Positions 9,065 to 18,094 of a stretch of 64,000 nt of DNA are shown here, one piece after another. The DNA is taken from contig NZ_JACOPG010000003.1 in the NCBI RefSeq assembly GCF_014287435.1, positions 372,001 to 436,000 on the forward strand, given 5' to 3'. Source of the DNA: Roseburia lenta (GTDB lineage Bacteria; Bacillota; Clostridia; Lachnospirales; Lachnospiraceae). Both the position numbers and the translations under genes were made by a program. The notes under the pieces were generated by a model that saw only the letters and a list, made by a program, of their open reading frames with translations, did no database searches and was not told the DNA's origin. The stretch's first letter is position 1, and every line of letters starts with the position of its first letter.

Positions 9065-10046
9065 TAAATTTATCGAAGTAGAACATTTGCGTCAGTACTT
9101 TCCAGCAGGAGGCCATGGTAAGCATAAAAAGTACATTCAGGCGGTAGATGATGTTTCTTTTAGCATCAATCGTGGCGAGACACTTGGTCTCGTAGGTGAG
9201 TCTGGATGTGGTAAGACTACCACAGGTCGTGCACTGTTGCGTTTGTATCAGCCAACAGGCGGACGTTTTACATATGACGGCGACGTTGTATTTGATGTAG
9301 AAAAGAATCAGTGGGCACAGATGCTTCCATATCGTAAGAAGATGCAGATCGTGTTCCAGGATCCATACGCAAGTCTGGATCCACGTATGACGGTAGGAGA
9401 TATCGTTGGTGAAGCGATCGATACACATAATCTTGCTGCAAATAAACAAGAAAGATATGAATTAATTATTGACATGCTTCGTAAAGTTGGATTAAACTCT
9501 GAACATGCGAACCGTTATCCACATGAATTTTCCGGTGGACAGAGACAGCGTGTTGGTATTGCAAGAGCCCTTGCAGTCAATCCAGAATTTATTGTCTGTG
9601 ATGAGCCGATCTCCGCACTGGATGTATCCATTCAGGCACAGGTCATCAACATGTTTGAAGACTTGCAGGAAGAAATGGGTCTGACCTATCTTTTCATTGC
9701 ACATGATTTATCTGTAGTAAAGCATATCTCAGATCGTATCGGTGTTATGTATTTAGGAAGAATGGTAGAACTGGCAGACAGTTATGAATTGACAACACAC
9801 CCGGTTCATCCATATACAAAGAGTCTGATTTCTGCGATCCCGATCGCAGATCCAAAGATCGCGAGAACAAGCAAACGTATTGTTTTGGAAGGGGATGTAC
9901 CAAGTCCGTTGAATCCACCTTCCGGATGTCGTTTCCGTACCAGATGCCCATATGCCACAGAACAGTGTGCGCGGGAGGTTCCTGAATTCAGGGAGATTTC
10001 TCCGGGACATTATGCAGCATGCCACAACCTGGATAAGGTACAGTAA
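9057..10046 (+). CDS. oppF: Oligopeptide ABC transporter ATPase OppF
   Basis: Partner ATPase of OppD. It has Walker [10 protein letters not shown], signature [10 protein letters not shown], Walker [16 protein letters not shown] and the family C-terminus [14 protein letters not shown]. The frame is open back to 8991, but ATG 9057 ([15 protein letters not shown]) has AAGGGAGAAG just upstream and gives the family length of 329 aa. It overlaps the end of oppD. Two hairpins and about 90 nt separate it from oppA. Confidence 0.94.
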   Translation: MSDKFIEVEHLRQYFPAGGHGKHKKYIQAVDDVSFSINRGETLGLVGESGCGKTTTGRALLRLYQPTGGRFTYDGDVVFDVEKNQWAQMLPYRKKMQIVFQDPYASLDPRMTVGDIVGEAIDTHNLAANKQERYELIIDMLRKVGLNSEHANRYPHEFSGGQRQRVGIARALAVNPEFIVCDEPISALDVSIQAQVINMFEDLQEEMGLTYLFIAHDLSVVKHISDRIGVMYLGRMVELADSYELTTHPVHPYTKSLISAIPIADPKIARTSKRIVLEGDVPSPLNPPSGCRFRTRCPYATEQCAREVPEFREISPGHYAACHNLDKVQ

Positions 10047-10060
10047 TTTATGGTAAACCT

Positions 10061-10118
10061 TGCGAGGTTTTTCCCCTCGCAGTGTTTATATAAACCTGGC
10101 AGTATAAAAGAAACTGCC
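10061..10118 (+). other. Two stem-loops between oppF and oppA
   Basis: Hairpin one has a 7-bp stem (10061-10067 with 10075-10081). Hairpin two has a 6-bp stem (10099-10104 with 10113-10118). Neither has a long T-run. Such structures commonly protect or partly terminate mRNA so that the binding protein is made in excess over the permease; that role is inferred. Confidence 0.45.
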
Positions 10119-10139
10119 CATATTTAAGGAGGAAAAAAT

Positions 10140-11777
10140 ATGAAAAAGAGAGTGATTTCCTTATTACTCGTTGCTGCAATGACAGTAGGTCTTGTAGCAT
10201 GTGGATCATCTTCAGGAGATGGTAAGAAGTCTAGTGCTTCATCAGATGAAAAGATTTTATCTGTTGAGACTGGTCCAGATCCAGAGACAGTTGATCCAGC
10301 ACTTAACTCCGCAATCGACGGTGGTGAGATGATCTTACACGCATTCGAGGGTCTTTTGAAACTCGATGAGAATGGCGATCCAGAAGCTGGACAGGCTGAA
10401 AAGTGGGAAGTATCTGATGATGGACTTACCTACACATTCCATTTAAGAGATGGTCTTAAGTGGTCAGATGGTTCTGATTTGACAGCAGAAGATTTCGTTT
10501 ACAGTTGGCAGCGTGTCTGCGATCCTAACGTAGCAGCTCCATATGCATCAACTGTTCTTGGAATGGTTGAAGGATTTGATGAGGCAGCAGCTGGAGACAT
10601 CGAAAAGCTTGGCGTTGAAGCAAAGGATGACAAGACATTTGTTGTACATCTTGCAAATCCATGCCCATACTTCGAATCTATTGCAGCATTTGCTACATTG
10701 AACCCAGTTCAGAAGGCAACAATCGATGCAAATGGTGATGCTTGGGCAACAGCAGCAGATACATATATTTCTAACGGACCTTTCTATGTAACTGAATGGG
10801 TTCCAGGATCTTATGTATTAATGAAGAAGAATCCTAATTACTGGGATGCTGATTCTATTAAGTTAGACGGAATCAAGTTCAACTTGATCGAAGATGCAAA
10901 CGCTGCATACAGCGCATACCAGACAGGTGAATGTCAGATGATCAAGGATGTTCCTACAGAAGAGATTCCTTCACTTAAGGATTCTGATGACTTCCATGTA
11001 GAGCCAATCATCGGAACATACTACTTAAGCTTGAACCTTCAGAAAGAGCCATTTAACAACAAGCAGGTTCGTCAGGCACTTTCACTTGCTATCGATCGTG
11101 ACTATGTTGCAAACACTTTGATGCAGGGAACATATTCTCCAGCTGGTAATCTTGTAGGACCAGGATGGAAAGATACAGATGGTTCTGATTTCTCTGAGAA
11201 CGCTAATGGCGGTAAGGAATATATCAGCACAACAGATTATGATGCAAACCTTCAGAAGGCAAAGGATCTCTTGAAAGAAGCTGGATATGCTGATGGAAAG
11301 GGAATTCCAAAGATCACATATTCTACAAATGATGCAGGATATCATAAGGTAGTTGCTGAGTACTTACAGAAGGCTTGGGGCGAACTTGGTATTGATGTTG
11401 ATGTAGAAGTCGTAGAATGGGCTTCCTTCACACCAATGCGTCGTAATGGTGATTACATGTCATCTCGTAATGGTTGGGTAGGTGACTACTCTGATCCATC
11501 TAACATCCTTGAACTGTTCACAACAGACAATGGTAACAACGATGGTAAATACAGCAACCCTGAATTCGATGCAGTAATCGAGAAGTCTAGAACAACTACA
11601 GACGCAGCAGAGCGTTCTGCAGCACTTCACGAAGCAGAAGATATCCTTATGGATGATGCTGCATGTATCCCAGTTGCATACTACAATGATTTCTATCTCA
11701 TGAGCGACAAGGTTACAGGTGCATGGCATGCATCTAACGGATACTGGTACTTCATGTACGCTGACATCGCTGAGTAA
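10140..11777 (+). CDS. oppA: Oligopeptide-binding lipoprotein OppA (SBP family 5)
   Basis: Extracellular peptide receptor that delivers substrate to OppBCDF. A type II signal peptide is clear: MKKR, a hydrophobic core and lipobox LVAC with Cys21 as the lipidated residue, followed by a Ser/Gly linker. The family-5 fold is supported by EPETVDPALNSAIDGGEM-like start, YTFHLRDGLKWSDG, TAEDFVYSWQR and RQALSLAIDRDYV. At 545 aa it is typical. AAGGAGG lies about 8 nt upstream. Its codon use is richer in A/T-ending codons than its neighbours, as is common for very highly expressed genes. It is followed by a strong terminator. Confidence 0.95.
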   Translation: MKKRVISLLLVAAMTVGLVACGSSSGDGKKSSASSDEKILSVETGPDPETVDPALNSAIDGGEMILHAFEGLLKLDENGDPEAGQAEKWEVSDDGLTYTFHLRDGLKWSDGSDLTAEDFVYSWQRVCDPNVAAPYASTVLGMVEGFDEAAAGDIEKLGVEAKDDKTFVVHLANPCPYFESIAAFATLNPVQKATIDANGDAWATAADTYISNGPFYVTEWVPGSYVLMKKNPNYWDADSIKLDGIKFNLIEDANAAYSAYQTGECQMIKDVPTEEIPSLKDSDDFHVEPIIGTYYLSLNLQKEPFNNKQVRQALSLAIDRDYVANTLMQGTYSPAGNLVGPGWKDTDGSDFSENANGGKEYISTTDYDANLQKAKDLLKEAGYADGKGIPKITYSTNDAGYHKVVAEYLQKAWGELGIDVDVEVVEWASFTPMRRNGDYMSSRNGWVGDYSDPSNILELFTTDNGNNDGKYSNPEFDAVIEKSRTTTDAAERSAALHEAEDILMDDAACIPVAYYNDFYLMSDKVTGAWHASNGYWYFMYADIAE

Positions 11778-11834
11778 TCCGCACGGAAACTTGGTTACGT
11801 TGTATCCGAAAGTAATTTCATAAGAGTTTTAAAG

Positions 11835-11866
11835 GAGCTGTCCACAACTTGGGCAGCTCTTTTTTT
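11835..11866 (+). terminator. Terminator of the opp operon
   Basis: Stem GAGCTG/CAGCTC (extended by CC/GG) with an A/T loop, followed by seven T's. Confidence 0.85.
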
Positions 11867-12064
11867 ACAAATTTTGTAATCCAGAAACATCGAAGATTTT
11901 GCGAGGTGCGGATTGCAAATTTTGTGGAAAACATTGCACAAGTTGTGGTGTTGGTAAAAAAGTAAAACAAGAAATTCGTTTCGTGCTATACTCCACCTTG
12001 TAAGTTATGTAGAAAAAGATGTCTAGGTAGGCATCGTAATATTTTAAATAAAAGGAGAAGAGAA

Positions 12065-13162
12065 ATGGATTTGAATTTAAGACCAGCAAGTGAGTGCAAG
12101 TTTGACGCAGTTTCATTGGGTGAAGTTATGTTACGTCTGGATCCGGGCGAAGGCAGAATTCGCACCGCAAGACAGTTCCGTGCATGGGAAGGCGGCGGAG
12201 AATACAACGTAGTTCGTGGTCTTCGCAGATGCTTTGGCATGAATACCGGTGTTATCACAGCATTTGCTGATAACGAAGTAGGTAAGTTGATGGAAGATTT
12301 CATCCTTCAGGGTGGCGTTGATACCTCTCTGATCAAGTGGATGGATACAGACGGAATCGGAAGAATCTGCCGTAACGGTATCAACTTTACAGAGCGTGGA
12401 TTTGGTATCCGTGGTGCAGTAGGATGCTCTGACAGAGCAAACACAGCAATCTCTAAGGCAAGGCCGGAAGATTTCGACTTTGATTATATCTTTGGTGAAC
12501 TTGGTGCTCGTTGGTTGCATACAGGCGGTATCTATGCAGCACTTTCAGAGCAGTCATGCGAGACTGTTATCGCTGCGATCAAGGCTGCTAAGAAGTACGG
12601 CACGATCGTATCTTACGATCTGAACTACCGTCCATCTATGTGGAGCGCTATTGGCGGACAGGCTAAGGCTCAGGAAGTCAACAAGGAGATCGCTAAGTAT
12701 GTTGACGTTATGATCGGTAACGAAGAAGACTTTACCGCATGTCTTGGATTTGAAATCGAAGGAAACGATGAGAACTTAAAGGAACTCAACCTTGACGGAT
12801 ACAAGAAGATGATCAACGAAGCAGCTAAGACATATCCTAACTTCAAGGCTGTTGCTACAACACTTCGTGAAGTTAAGACTGCAACTGTAAATGACTGGAG
12901 CGCAATCTGCTGGGCAGATGGTGAAATTCATAAGGCTAAGGATTACAAGGGACTTGAAATCATGGACCGTGTAGGTGGTGGAGATTCTTTCGCATCTGGA
13001 TTGATTTACGGTCTTATGACAACAGGCGATGCAGAGTTGGCTGTTAACTATGGTGCAGCACATGGTGCACTTGCTATGACAACACCTGGTGATACCACTA
13101 TGGCTAGCAAGAAGGAAGTAGAAGCAATCATGGGTGGTGCCGGAGCCCGCGTGCAGAGATAG
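12065..13162 (+). CDS. PfkB-family sugar kinase, probably 2-dehydro-3-deoxygluconokinase
   Basis: Probably phosphorylates 2-keto-3-deoxygluconate in uronate or pectin breakdown. PfkB features are the N-terminal SLGEVMLRLDPGEG, a double-glycine GGGEYNVVRGL and the C-terminal signature DRVGGGDSFASGLIYGL with the catalytic Asp. At 365 aa it is slightly longer than canonical KdgK (about 310-340), and other ribokinase-family substrates cannot be excluded. AAAGGAGAAG lies before the ATG. It stands alone: terminators lie on both sides, and no aldolase or isomerase gene is adjacent. Confidence 0.8.
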   Translation: MDLNLRPASECKFDAVSLGEVMLRLDPGEGRIRTARQFRAWEGGGEYNVVRGLRRCFGMNTGVITAFADNEVGKLMEDFILQGGVDTSLIKWMDTDGIGRICRNGINFTERGFGIRGAVGCSDRANTAISKARPEDFDFDYIFGELGARWLHTGGIYAALSEQSCETVIAAIKAAKKYGTIVSYDLNYRPSMWSAIGGQAKAQEVNKEIAKYVDVMIGNEEDFTACLGFEIEGNDENLKELNLDGYKKMINEAAKTYPNFKAVATTLREVKTATVNDWSAICWADGEIHKAKDYKGLEIMDRVGGGDSFASGLIYGLMTTGDAELAVNYGAAHGALAMTTPGDTTMASKKEVEAIMGGAGARVQR

Positions 13163-13252
13163 ACCGAAAGCAACTTAATGAGAACGAGCGTAAGCGAAGT
13201 TTGAATTTAGTGCGAGGCTAAGAATTTTAAATTACAACATAAATACTATGTC

Positions 13253-13285
13253 ATCCCCGCAGAGATTTTCTCTGTGGGGATTTTT
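13253..13285 (+). terminator. Terminator after the sugar kinase
   Basis: A 13-bp stem (13253-13265 with 13268-13280, one wobble pair) is followed by five T's. Confidence 0.85.
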
Positions 13286-13319
13286 AATGTCTGATGAAGT
13301 GGTACAATGATTTTTAGAG

Positions 13320-13328
13320 TGTTATAAT
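13320..13328 (+). promoter_or_regulatory. Extended -10 promoter of the response regulator gene
   Basis: TGT directly before perfect TATAAT (13323-13328), 30 bp upstream of the ATG at 13359. No good -35 is present, as is usual for extended -10 promoters. Confidence 0.55.
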
Positions 13329-13358
13329 GGGTTAAAATCAGAGAGAAAGAGGACGGCA

Positions 13359-14036
13359 ATGTATCGTATATTTATTGTGGAAGATGATCCAACCATGGCA
13401 AACGCCATGAAAGAAAAGATAGAGTCCTGGGGCAACGAAGCCAGGATTGTAGAGCATTTTCAAAATGTTATGACAGAATTTACGGCGTACGACCCACATC
13501 TTGTTTTGATGGATATTATGCTTCCGTTTTTTAATGGATATCACTGGTGTACGCAGATTCGCCAGGTTTCGCAAGTGCCGGTCGTATTCTTATCGTCAGC
13601 TTCTGATAATATGAATATTGTTATGGCAATGAATATGGGGGGAGATGATTTCCTGGCAAAGCCTATTGATCTGGATGTGATGATGGCAAAAATCACTGCA
13701 ATGCTTCGGCGGACATATGACATGGGAAACCAGCTTCCTATGTTGGAGCATCGGGGTCTGATGCTGGGATTGATGGATTCTACCATTACCTATGATGGAC
13801 AGAAAATCGAACTGACGAAGAACGAATTTCGCATTTTGCAGACATTGATGGAGCGCAAAGGTGAAATCGTCAGTCGTGATACGCTTATGATGCGTCTGTG
13901 GCAGATGGATGATTATGTAGAAGAAAATACGCTGACAGTCAATGTGAACCGCTTGCGAAAAAAATTAGACAGCATTGGCCTGCATGACTATATTGTGACA
14001 AAGGTTGGCGTCGGCTATCTCTTGCCCTTGGAATAG
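13359..14036 (+). CDS. OmpR-family response regulator, BceR-like
   Basis: DNA-binding half of a peptide-antibiotic sensing system. The receiver domain has acidic VEDD at 7-10, phospho-acceptor Asp52 in VLMDIMLPF and Lys in FLAKPID. The winged-helix domain is at about 130-225 (LTKNEFRILQTLMERKGEIVSRDTL and the ENTLTVNVNRLRKKL recognition segment). Length of 225 aa is typical. It is followed after 8 nt by a short-loop kinase and then by an ABC pair, which marks the BceRSAB architecture. The likely target site is upstream of the ABC genes. Confidence 0.9.
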   Translation: MYRIFIVEDDPTMANAMKEKIESWGNEARIVEHFQNVMTEFTAYDPHLVLMDIMLPFFNGYHWCTQIRQVSQVPVVFLSSASDNMNIVMAMNMGGDDFLAKPIDLDVMMAKITAMLRRTYDMGNQLPMLEHRGLMLGLMDSTITYDGQKIELTKNEFRILQTLMERKGEIVSRDTLMMRLWQMDDYVEENTLTVNVNRLRKKLDSIGLHDYIVTKVGVGYLLPLE

Positions 14037-14044
14037 GAGGTCAT

Positions 14045-15025
14045 ATGAAGAAATATTTACAATATCGTCGGGGATATCTATGCATATGGCTGCTTCTTTG
14101 CAGTGTTCCAATTCTGGTCCAGCTGCTTTATGGACAGGCACTGGAGAGCATTTTGTATGGCGTTGGTCTGGCAACTGTTTTGGTATTGCTTTTTATGGTG
14201 CATGATTTTTTGCATTTTCGCGAGAAAGAAGAAAAAAGAAAACAGGTTGCCCAGAATATGGGAAGCCGGGAATTGTGTTTGTTTGAAACGAATGATCCGG
14301 TAGAAAAAGAGTATCTCGATTTGCTCGGTCAGCTTACGGAACGCTATTGTAAACAGGCAGAACAACTGCAGACTGCAACAAAAGAAAGACAGGAGTATTA
14401 TACGACGTGGGTGCACCAGGTGAAGACACCGATGGCAGCGATGAATATGTTACTGCAAAAAAAAGATACACCGGAAAGCCGACAACTGCAGCTGCAGCTT
14501 TTTCGTATGGAAGAGTATGTTGAGATGATTCTTCATTTTACAAGATTAGAGGAATCGGGAACGGACTTTGTTTTTGATTCCTATGATTTGGATGAATTGA
14601 TACGAAAAACGATCCGTAAATATGCGTCCGTTTTTGTGCAGAAAAAGATTGCAATCTGTTATGATACGATCTCGGCACATGTGCTTACTGATGAAAAATG
14701 GTTTTGCTTTGTGCTGGAACAGGTGCTTTCCAATGCACTCAAATATACAAATCAGGGAAGTGTAACCATTGCCATGGAAACGCCGGGACTTCTTACCATT
14801 CGTGACACAGGAATCGGGATTGCGCCTGAAGATGTGCCACGCGTTTTTGAAAAAGGATACACAGGGTATAACGGCAGAGCAGATCACAAATCCACCGGTC
14901 TGGGATTGTATTTATGTAAGCGGACGATGAACCGCCTGCATCATAGTATTTCATTGACATCCGTTGTGGGCGAGGGAACAACCGTCACACTGGATCTTCG
15001 CAGAGAAGAGCGGGTAATAGAATAA
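14045..15025 (+). CDS. Intramembrane-sensing histidine kinase, BceS-like
   Basis: Two transmembrane helices (about residues 11-29 and 36-53) are separated by only a few residues, so there is no room for an external sensor domain. Kinases of this kind read the state of the partner ABC permease. The H-box is WVHQVKTPMAAMN with His124, the N-box is EQVLSNALKYTNQG, and DTGIGI and KSTGLGLYLCK follow. Length of 326 aa fits BceS/LiaS-type kinases. AGGAGG is just before the ATG. No terminator separates it from the regulator gene. Confidence 0.9.
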   Translation: MKKYLQYRRGYLCIWLLLCSVPILVQLLYGQALESILYGVGLATVLVLLFMVHDFLHFREKEEKRKQVAQNMGSRELCLFETNDPVEKEYLDLLGQLTERYCKQAEQLQTATKERQEYYTTWVHQVKTPMAAMNMLLQKKDTPESRQLQLQLFRMEEYVEMILHFTRLEESGTDFVFDSYDLDELIRKTIRKYASVFVQKKIAICYDTISAHVLTDEKWFCFVLEQVLSNALKYTNQGSVTIAMETPGLLTIRDTGIGIAPEDVPRVFEKGYTGYNGRADHKSTGLGLYLCKRTMNRLHHSISLTSVVGEGTTVTLDLRREERVIE

Positions 15026-15036
15026 TTTTTGCTATC

Positions 15037-15073
15037 TTACAAAAATGTCACATAAGAAGCCTTATATGTCACA
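15037..15073 (+). promoter_or_regulatory. Candidate BceR-type binding site upstream of the ABC genes
   Basis: TTACA-N4-TGTCA at 15037-15050 fits the TNACA-N4-TGTNA form that I recall for BceR-like regulators. TGTCACA occurs at 15046-15052 and again at 15067-15073, exactly 21 bp apart, i.e. on the same helix face. A short ATAAG/CTTAT inverted repeat lies between them. The site sits just upstream of a -35 box. Binding is inferred. Confidence 0.55.
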
Positions 15074-15084
15074 CGATTCGATGG

Positions 15085-15115
15085 TTGACTTATAGGGCTT
15101 TTGTTAAAGTATGCT
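15085..15115 (+). promoter_or_regulatory. Regulated promoter of the BceAB-like genes
   Basis: -35 TTGACT (15085-15090) and -10 TATGCT (15110-15115) with a long 19-bp spacer. The suboptimal spacing is consistent with a promoter needing an activator bound upstream. Confidence 0.5.
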
Positions 15116-15180
15116 TGTAACCAGAAAGGCAGCATACACGCAGTGGATGAACGTTTATGCGTGTAGGACAGGAGGAAAAT

Positions 15181-15948
15181 ATGGCTATGTTAGAAGTAAA
15201 TTGTCTGGAAAAGATATATAAAACGCGTCTGGGCGGAAATCAGGTGCAAGCATTATGGGATGTTTCTTTTTCTGTGGAACAGGGAGAATATTTGGCAATT
15301 ATGGGAGAATCCGGAAGTGGTAAGACAACACTTTTGAATATTTTAGCAGCACTCGACCGACCAACGAGCGGCAGTGTTCTTTTAGATGGATGTGATATTA
15401 CGGACTTGCCGGAAAAAGAAATTTCTAAATTCCGTCGTGATCATTTGGGATTTGTATTTCAGGATTTTAATTTGTTGGATACCTTTTCTCTAAGAGATAA
15501 CATTTATTTACCAATGGTGCTCGCGGGGAAAAAACCAGAAGAGATGAAGGCAAAAGCAGAGCCTCTGGCAAAAAGACTGGGCATAGAGGATGTTTTAGAT
15601 AAATTTCCATATGAGGTGTCTGGTGGACAGAAACAGCGTGCGGCAGTGACACGTGCACTCATGATGGATCCGGAACTGCTTCTCGCAGATGAACCGACAG
15701 GAGCTTTGGATTCGAAGGCAACAGATGAATTGTTACAGGTATTCTCAGAGCTGCATACGGCAGGGCAGACGATCTTGATGGTAACCCATTCGACCAAAGC
15801 GGCATCGCATGCAAGTCGTGTCTTGTTTATTAAGGATGGCGAAGTGTTTCATCAGCTGTATCGTGGCAACAGTACGAATGAGGAAATGTATCAAAAGATT
15901 GCCAATACACTGACACTCTTGACGACAGGCGGTGATGAAAATGAGTAA
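15181..15948 (+). CDS. ABC transporter ATPase, BceA-like
   Basis: ATPase of a peptide-antibiotic detoxification/sensing transporter (MacB/LolD-like family). It has Walker A GESGSGKTTLLN, Q-loop FQDFNLLD, signature VSGGQKQRAAVTRAL, Walker B LLLADEPTGALDS and the switch His in MVTHSTKAA. The frame opens at 15157, but AGGAGG immediately before ATG 15181 sets the start, giving 255 aa. Its end overlaps the permease start by 8 nt, so translation is coupled. Confidence 0.92.
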   Translation: MAMLEVNCLEKIYKTRLGGNQVQALWDVSFSVEQGEYLAIMGESGSGKTTLLNILAALDRPTSGSVLLDGCDITDLPEKEISKFRRDHLGFVFQDFNLLDTFSLRDNIYLPMVLAGKKPEEMKAKAEPLAKRLGIEDVLDKFPYEVSGGQKQRAAVTRALMMDPELLLADEPTGALDSKATDELLQVFSELHTAGQTILMVTHSTKAASHASRVLFIKDGEVFHQLYRGNSTNEEMYQKIANTLTLLTTGGDENE

Positions 15949-17914
15949 AGGATTTTACCGCCAGTTGGCAAAAACGAATATGAAAAAGAATGGAAAAACA
16001 TACACTCCTTATATACTCAGCGTGATTGCTGCTGTGGCAATGTTTTATATTATACAATCATTGGCACTGAATCCGGGATTTGAGAACATGCTCGGCTTTG
16101 ATACAATGAATTCTATTTTGATATTTGCCTGTTGGGTTGTCCGCTTTTTTCTAGTGATTTTCATGTTATATACGAACAGCTTTCTGATCAAGCAGAGAAG
16201 AAAAGAGTTTGGTGTTTACCATATGCTTGGCTTAGAGAAAAAACATCTGGCGATCACCTTGTTCTGGGAGAGCTTAAGTGTACTTGTGATAGGACTTTTC
16301 GCAGGAATTCTTTTTGGCATGCTTTTGGATAAACTTTTGTATGCAGTTCTGATACGCATGCTAGGTTTCTCTGTTCCGCTGGGCTTTTTTGTATCGCCGC
16401 TTGCGATTGGACGTACGGTGGTATTGTTTGTTGTCATAATGGCACTAAATTATTTTTATGATATCGCGCAAATTCATGCGACATCGCCAATCGAACTTTT
16501 ACATGGAACGGATATGGGCGAAAAGGAACCACGTGCAAAATGGCTGCTTGCCATTCTTGGCTTCATACTTTTGGCGACCGGCTATACTATTTCACTGAAA
16601 ATAGAAGATCCGGTGTCTGCGCTTGCTATGTTTTTTGTAGCCGTTCTCTGCGTCATTTTTGGCACATATCTGCTGTTTACAGCGGGAAGTATTGCGTTAC
16701 TAAAATTGCTGAAAAAGAAGAAAAGTTTCTATTATAAGACAAATCATTTTGTGAGTGTTTCCGGTATGATGTATCGTATGAAACAAAATGCGATAGGATT
16801 AGCGCACATTTGTGTTCTTTCTACCATGGTGCTCGTGATGATTTCCACGACATCTTCTATGATGTTTAGCATGCACGATATTTTATATACGCGTTATCCG
16901 ATGCAGAACATGTGTTATGTTTCCGGTACAAGTCGCAGTGACGATCAGAAGATGATAGAAGCCATTCATCAGATGGCGAAGGAAACCGGCTGTGATGTCA
17001 AAGATGAGATTTATGTACGCGGTTGTATTATTTATACCCGAAGACATGGAGATGCATTTGAAGCAGATGCGTCTGCCATGGGAACGTCTGCGGGAGTTCT
17101 TTTTTGCATGAATCTGGAGGATTACAATAAGAGCATGCATACAAAGGAGACGTTAGAACCGGGAGAGGTTTTGGTATATGCGGCTCATGAACGTTATGGA
17201 AAAGACATGATTGAGATTATGGGACAGGATTATCGTGCAAAAGAAGTGAAAAAGGCACCGTGCAATGGAATACTGGCATCTTATATGTCAAGTGGATATT
17301 ACATTGTTTTCCCAGATGAAGCAGCGGTAGAGCAAATAGCAGAGCACATACCATATCAGTATGATGACTGTTTTAACGAGTTGCGATCATATTATGGTAT
17401 TGATATCGATGGAGATGCTGATCAGCAAAAGGAACTCTATAAGAAAATACAAAAGTATCCATCCACAAACATGAGCAGCTTTTCTGTGGAAAATCGAAAC
17501 GTGAATGAGAAATCGTTGAATGCGCTTTATGGTGGTTTGTTCTTTACGGGTGCTTTTCTTGGTGTACTCTTTATGATTGCAACAGTTTTGATCATTTATT
17601 ATAAACAGATGTCAGAAGGATATGATGATCGAAAGAGATTTCATATTATGCAGCAGGTCGGCATGACGCATGAGGAAGTGTCCTCTGCCATTCGTTCCCA
17701 GGTGTTGATGGTATTTTTTATGCCGCTTGTAGCTGCCTGTATCCATACCTGTTTTGCTTTTCCAATGATCCGTCGTATGTTGTCACTCTTTAATATGCGC
17801 AATACAGCGCTTTTGGCAGGGTGTATGGTTGGCTGTTTTGTGGTATTTGGTATCATCTATGTGCTGGTGTATCTGATGACTGCCCGGACATACAATCGTA
17901 TCGTACAGGAATAA
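15941..17914 (+). CDS. ABC transporter permease, BceB-like (FtsX domains)
   Basis: Large membrane subunit typical of antimicrobial-peptide modules. Start MSKGFYRQLAKTNMKKNGKTY is characteristic. An N-terminal FtsX-like block (helices within residues about 25-290) is followed by an extracellular domain of roughly 200 residues (about 310-520), thought to contact the peptide or its lipid-cycle target. A C-terminal FtsX block has the last three helices. At 657 aa it matches BceB (about 650). The frame opens 9 nt earlier; ATG 15941 has AGGCGGTG at a good distance. Substrate is unknown; bacitracin-, nisin- or mersacidin-like peptides are family precedents. Confidence 0.9.
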   Translation: MSKGFYRQLAKTNMKKNGKTYTPYILSVIAAVAMFYIIQSLALNPGFENMLGFDTMNSILIFACWVVRFFLVIFMLYTNSFLIKQRRKEFGVYHMLGLEKKHLAITLFWESLSVLVIGLFAGILFGMLLDKLLYAVLIRMLGFSVPLGFFVSPLAIGRTVVLFVVIMALNYFYDIAQIHATSPIELLHGTDMGEKEPRAKWLLAILGFILLATGYTISLKIEDPVSALAMFFVAVLCVIFGTYLLFTAGSIALLKLLKKKKSFYYKTNHFVSVSGMMYRMKQNAIGLAHICVLSTMVLVMISTTSSMMFSMHDILYTRYPMQNMCYVSGTSRSDDQKMIEAIHQMAKETGCDVKDEIYVRGCIIYTRRHGDAFEADASAMGTSAGVLFCMNLEDYNKSMHTKETLEPGEVLVYAAHERYGKDMIEIMGQDYRAKEVKKAPCNGILASYMSSGYYIVFPDEAAVEQIAEHIPYQYDDCFNELRSYYGIDIDGDADQQKELYKKIQKYPSTNMSSFSVENRNVNEKSLNALYGGLFFTGAFLGVLFMIATVLIIYYKQMSEGYDDRKRFHIMQQVGMTHEEVSSAIRSQVLMVFFMPLVAACIHTCFAFPMIRRMLSLFNMRNTALLAGCMVGCFVVFGIIYVLVYLMTARTYNRIVQE

Positions 17915-17964
17915 CCAGAAGGAATAACCGAAAAGTTTTTCCATTGCATGCACTTGACAGGATA

Positions 17965-17973
17965 TGCTATAAT
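17965..17973 (+). promoter_or_regulatory. Extended -10 promoter of the aspartokinase gene
   Basis: TGC followed by perfect TATAAT at 17968-17973. A perfect 12-bp tandem duplication (units 18011-18022 and 18023-18034) lies in the resulting 5' untranslated region of about 115 nt. Confidence 0.5.
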
Positions 17974-18094
17974 CGAGAGCGGATATATTGTAGCAACGCA
18001 AGAAGAAACAGTATAAGATATAGTATAAGATATAGAAAGCATCTGATTTGATCGGACGATTTTTATATATACACGAGTGTTAAGGAGTAAGACA

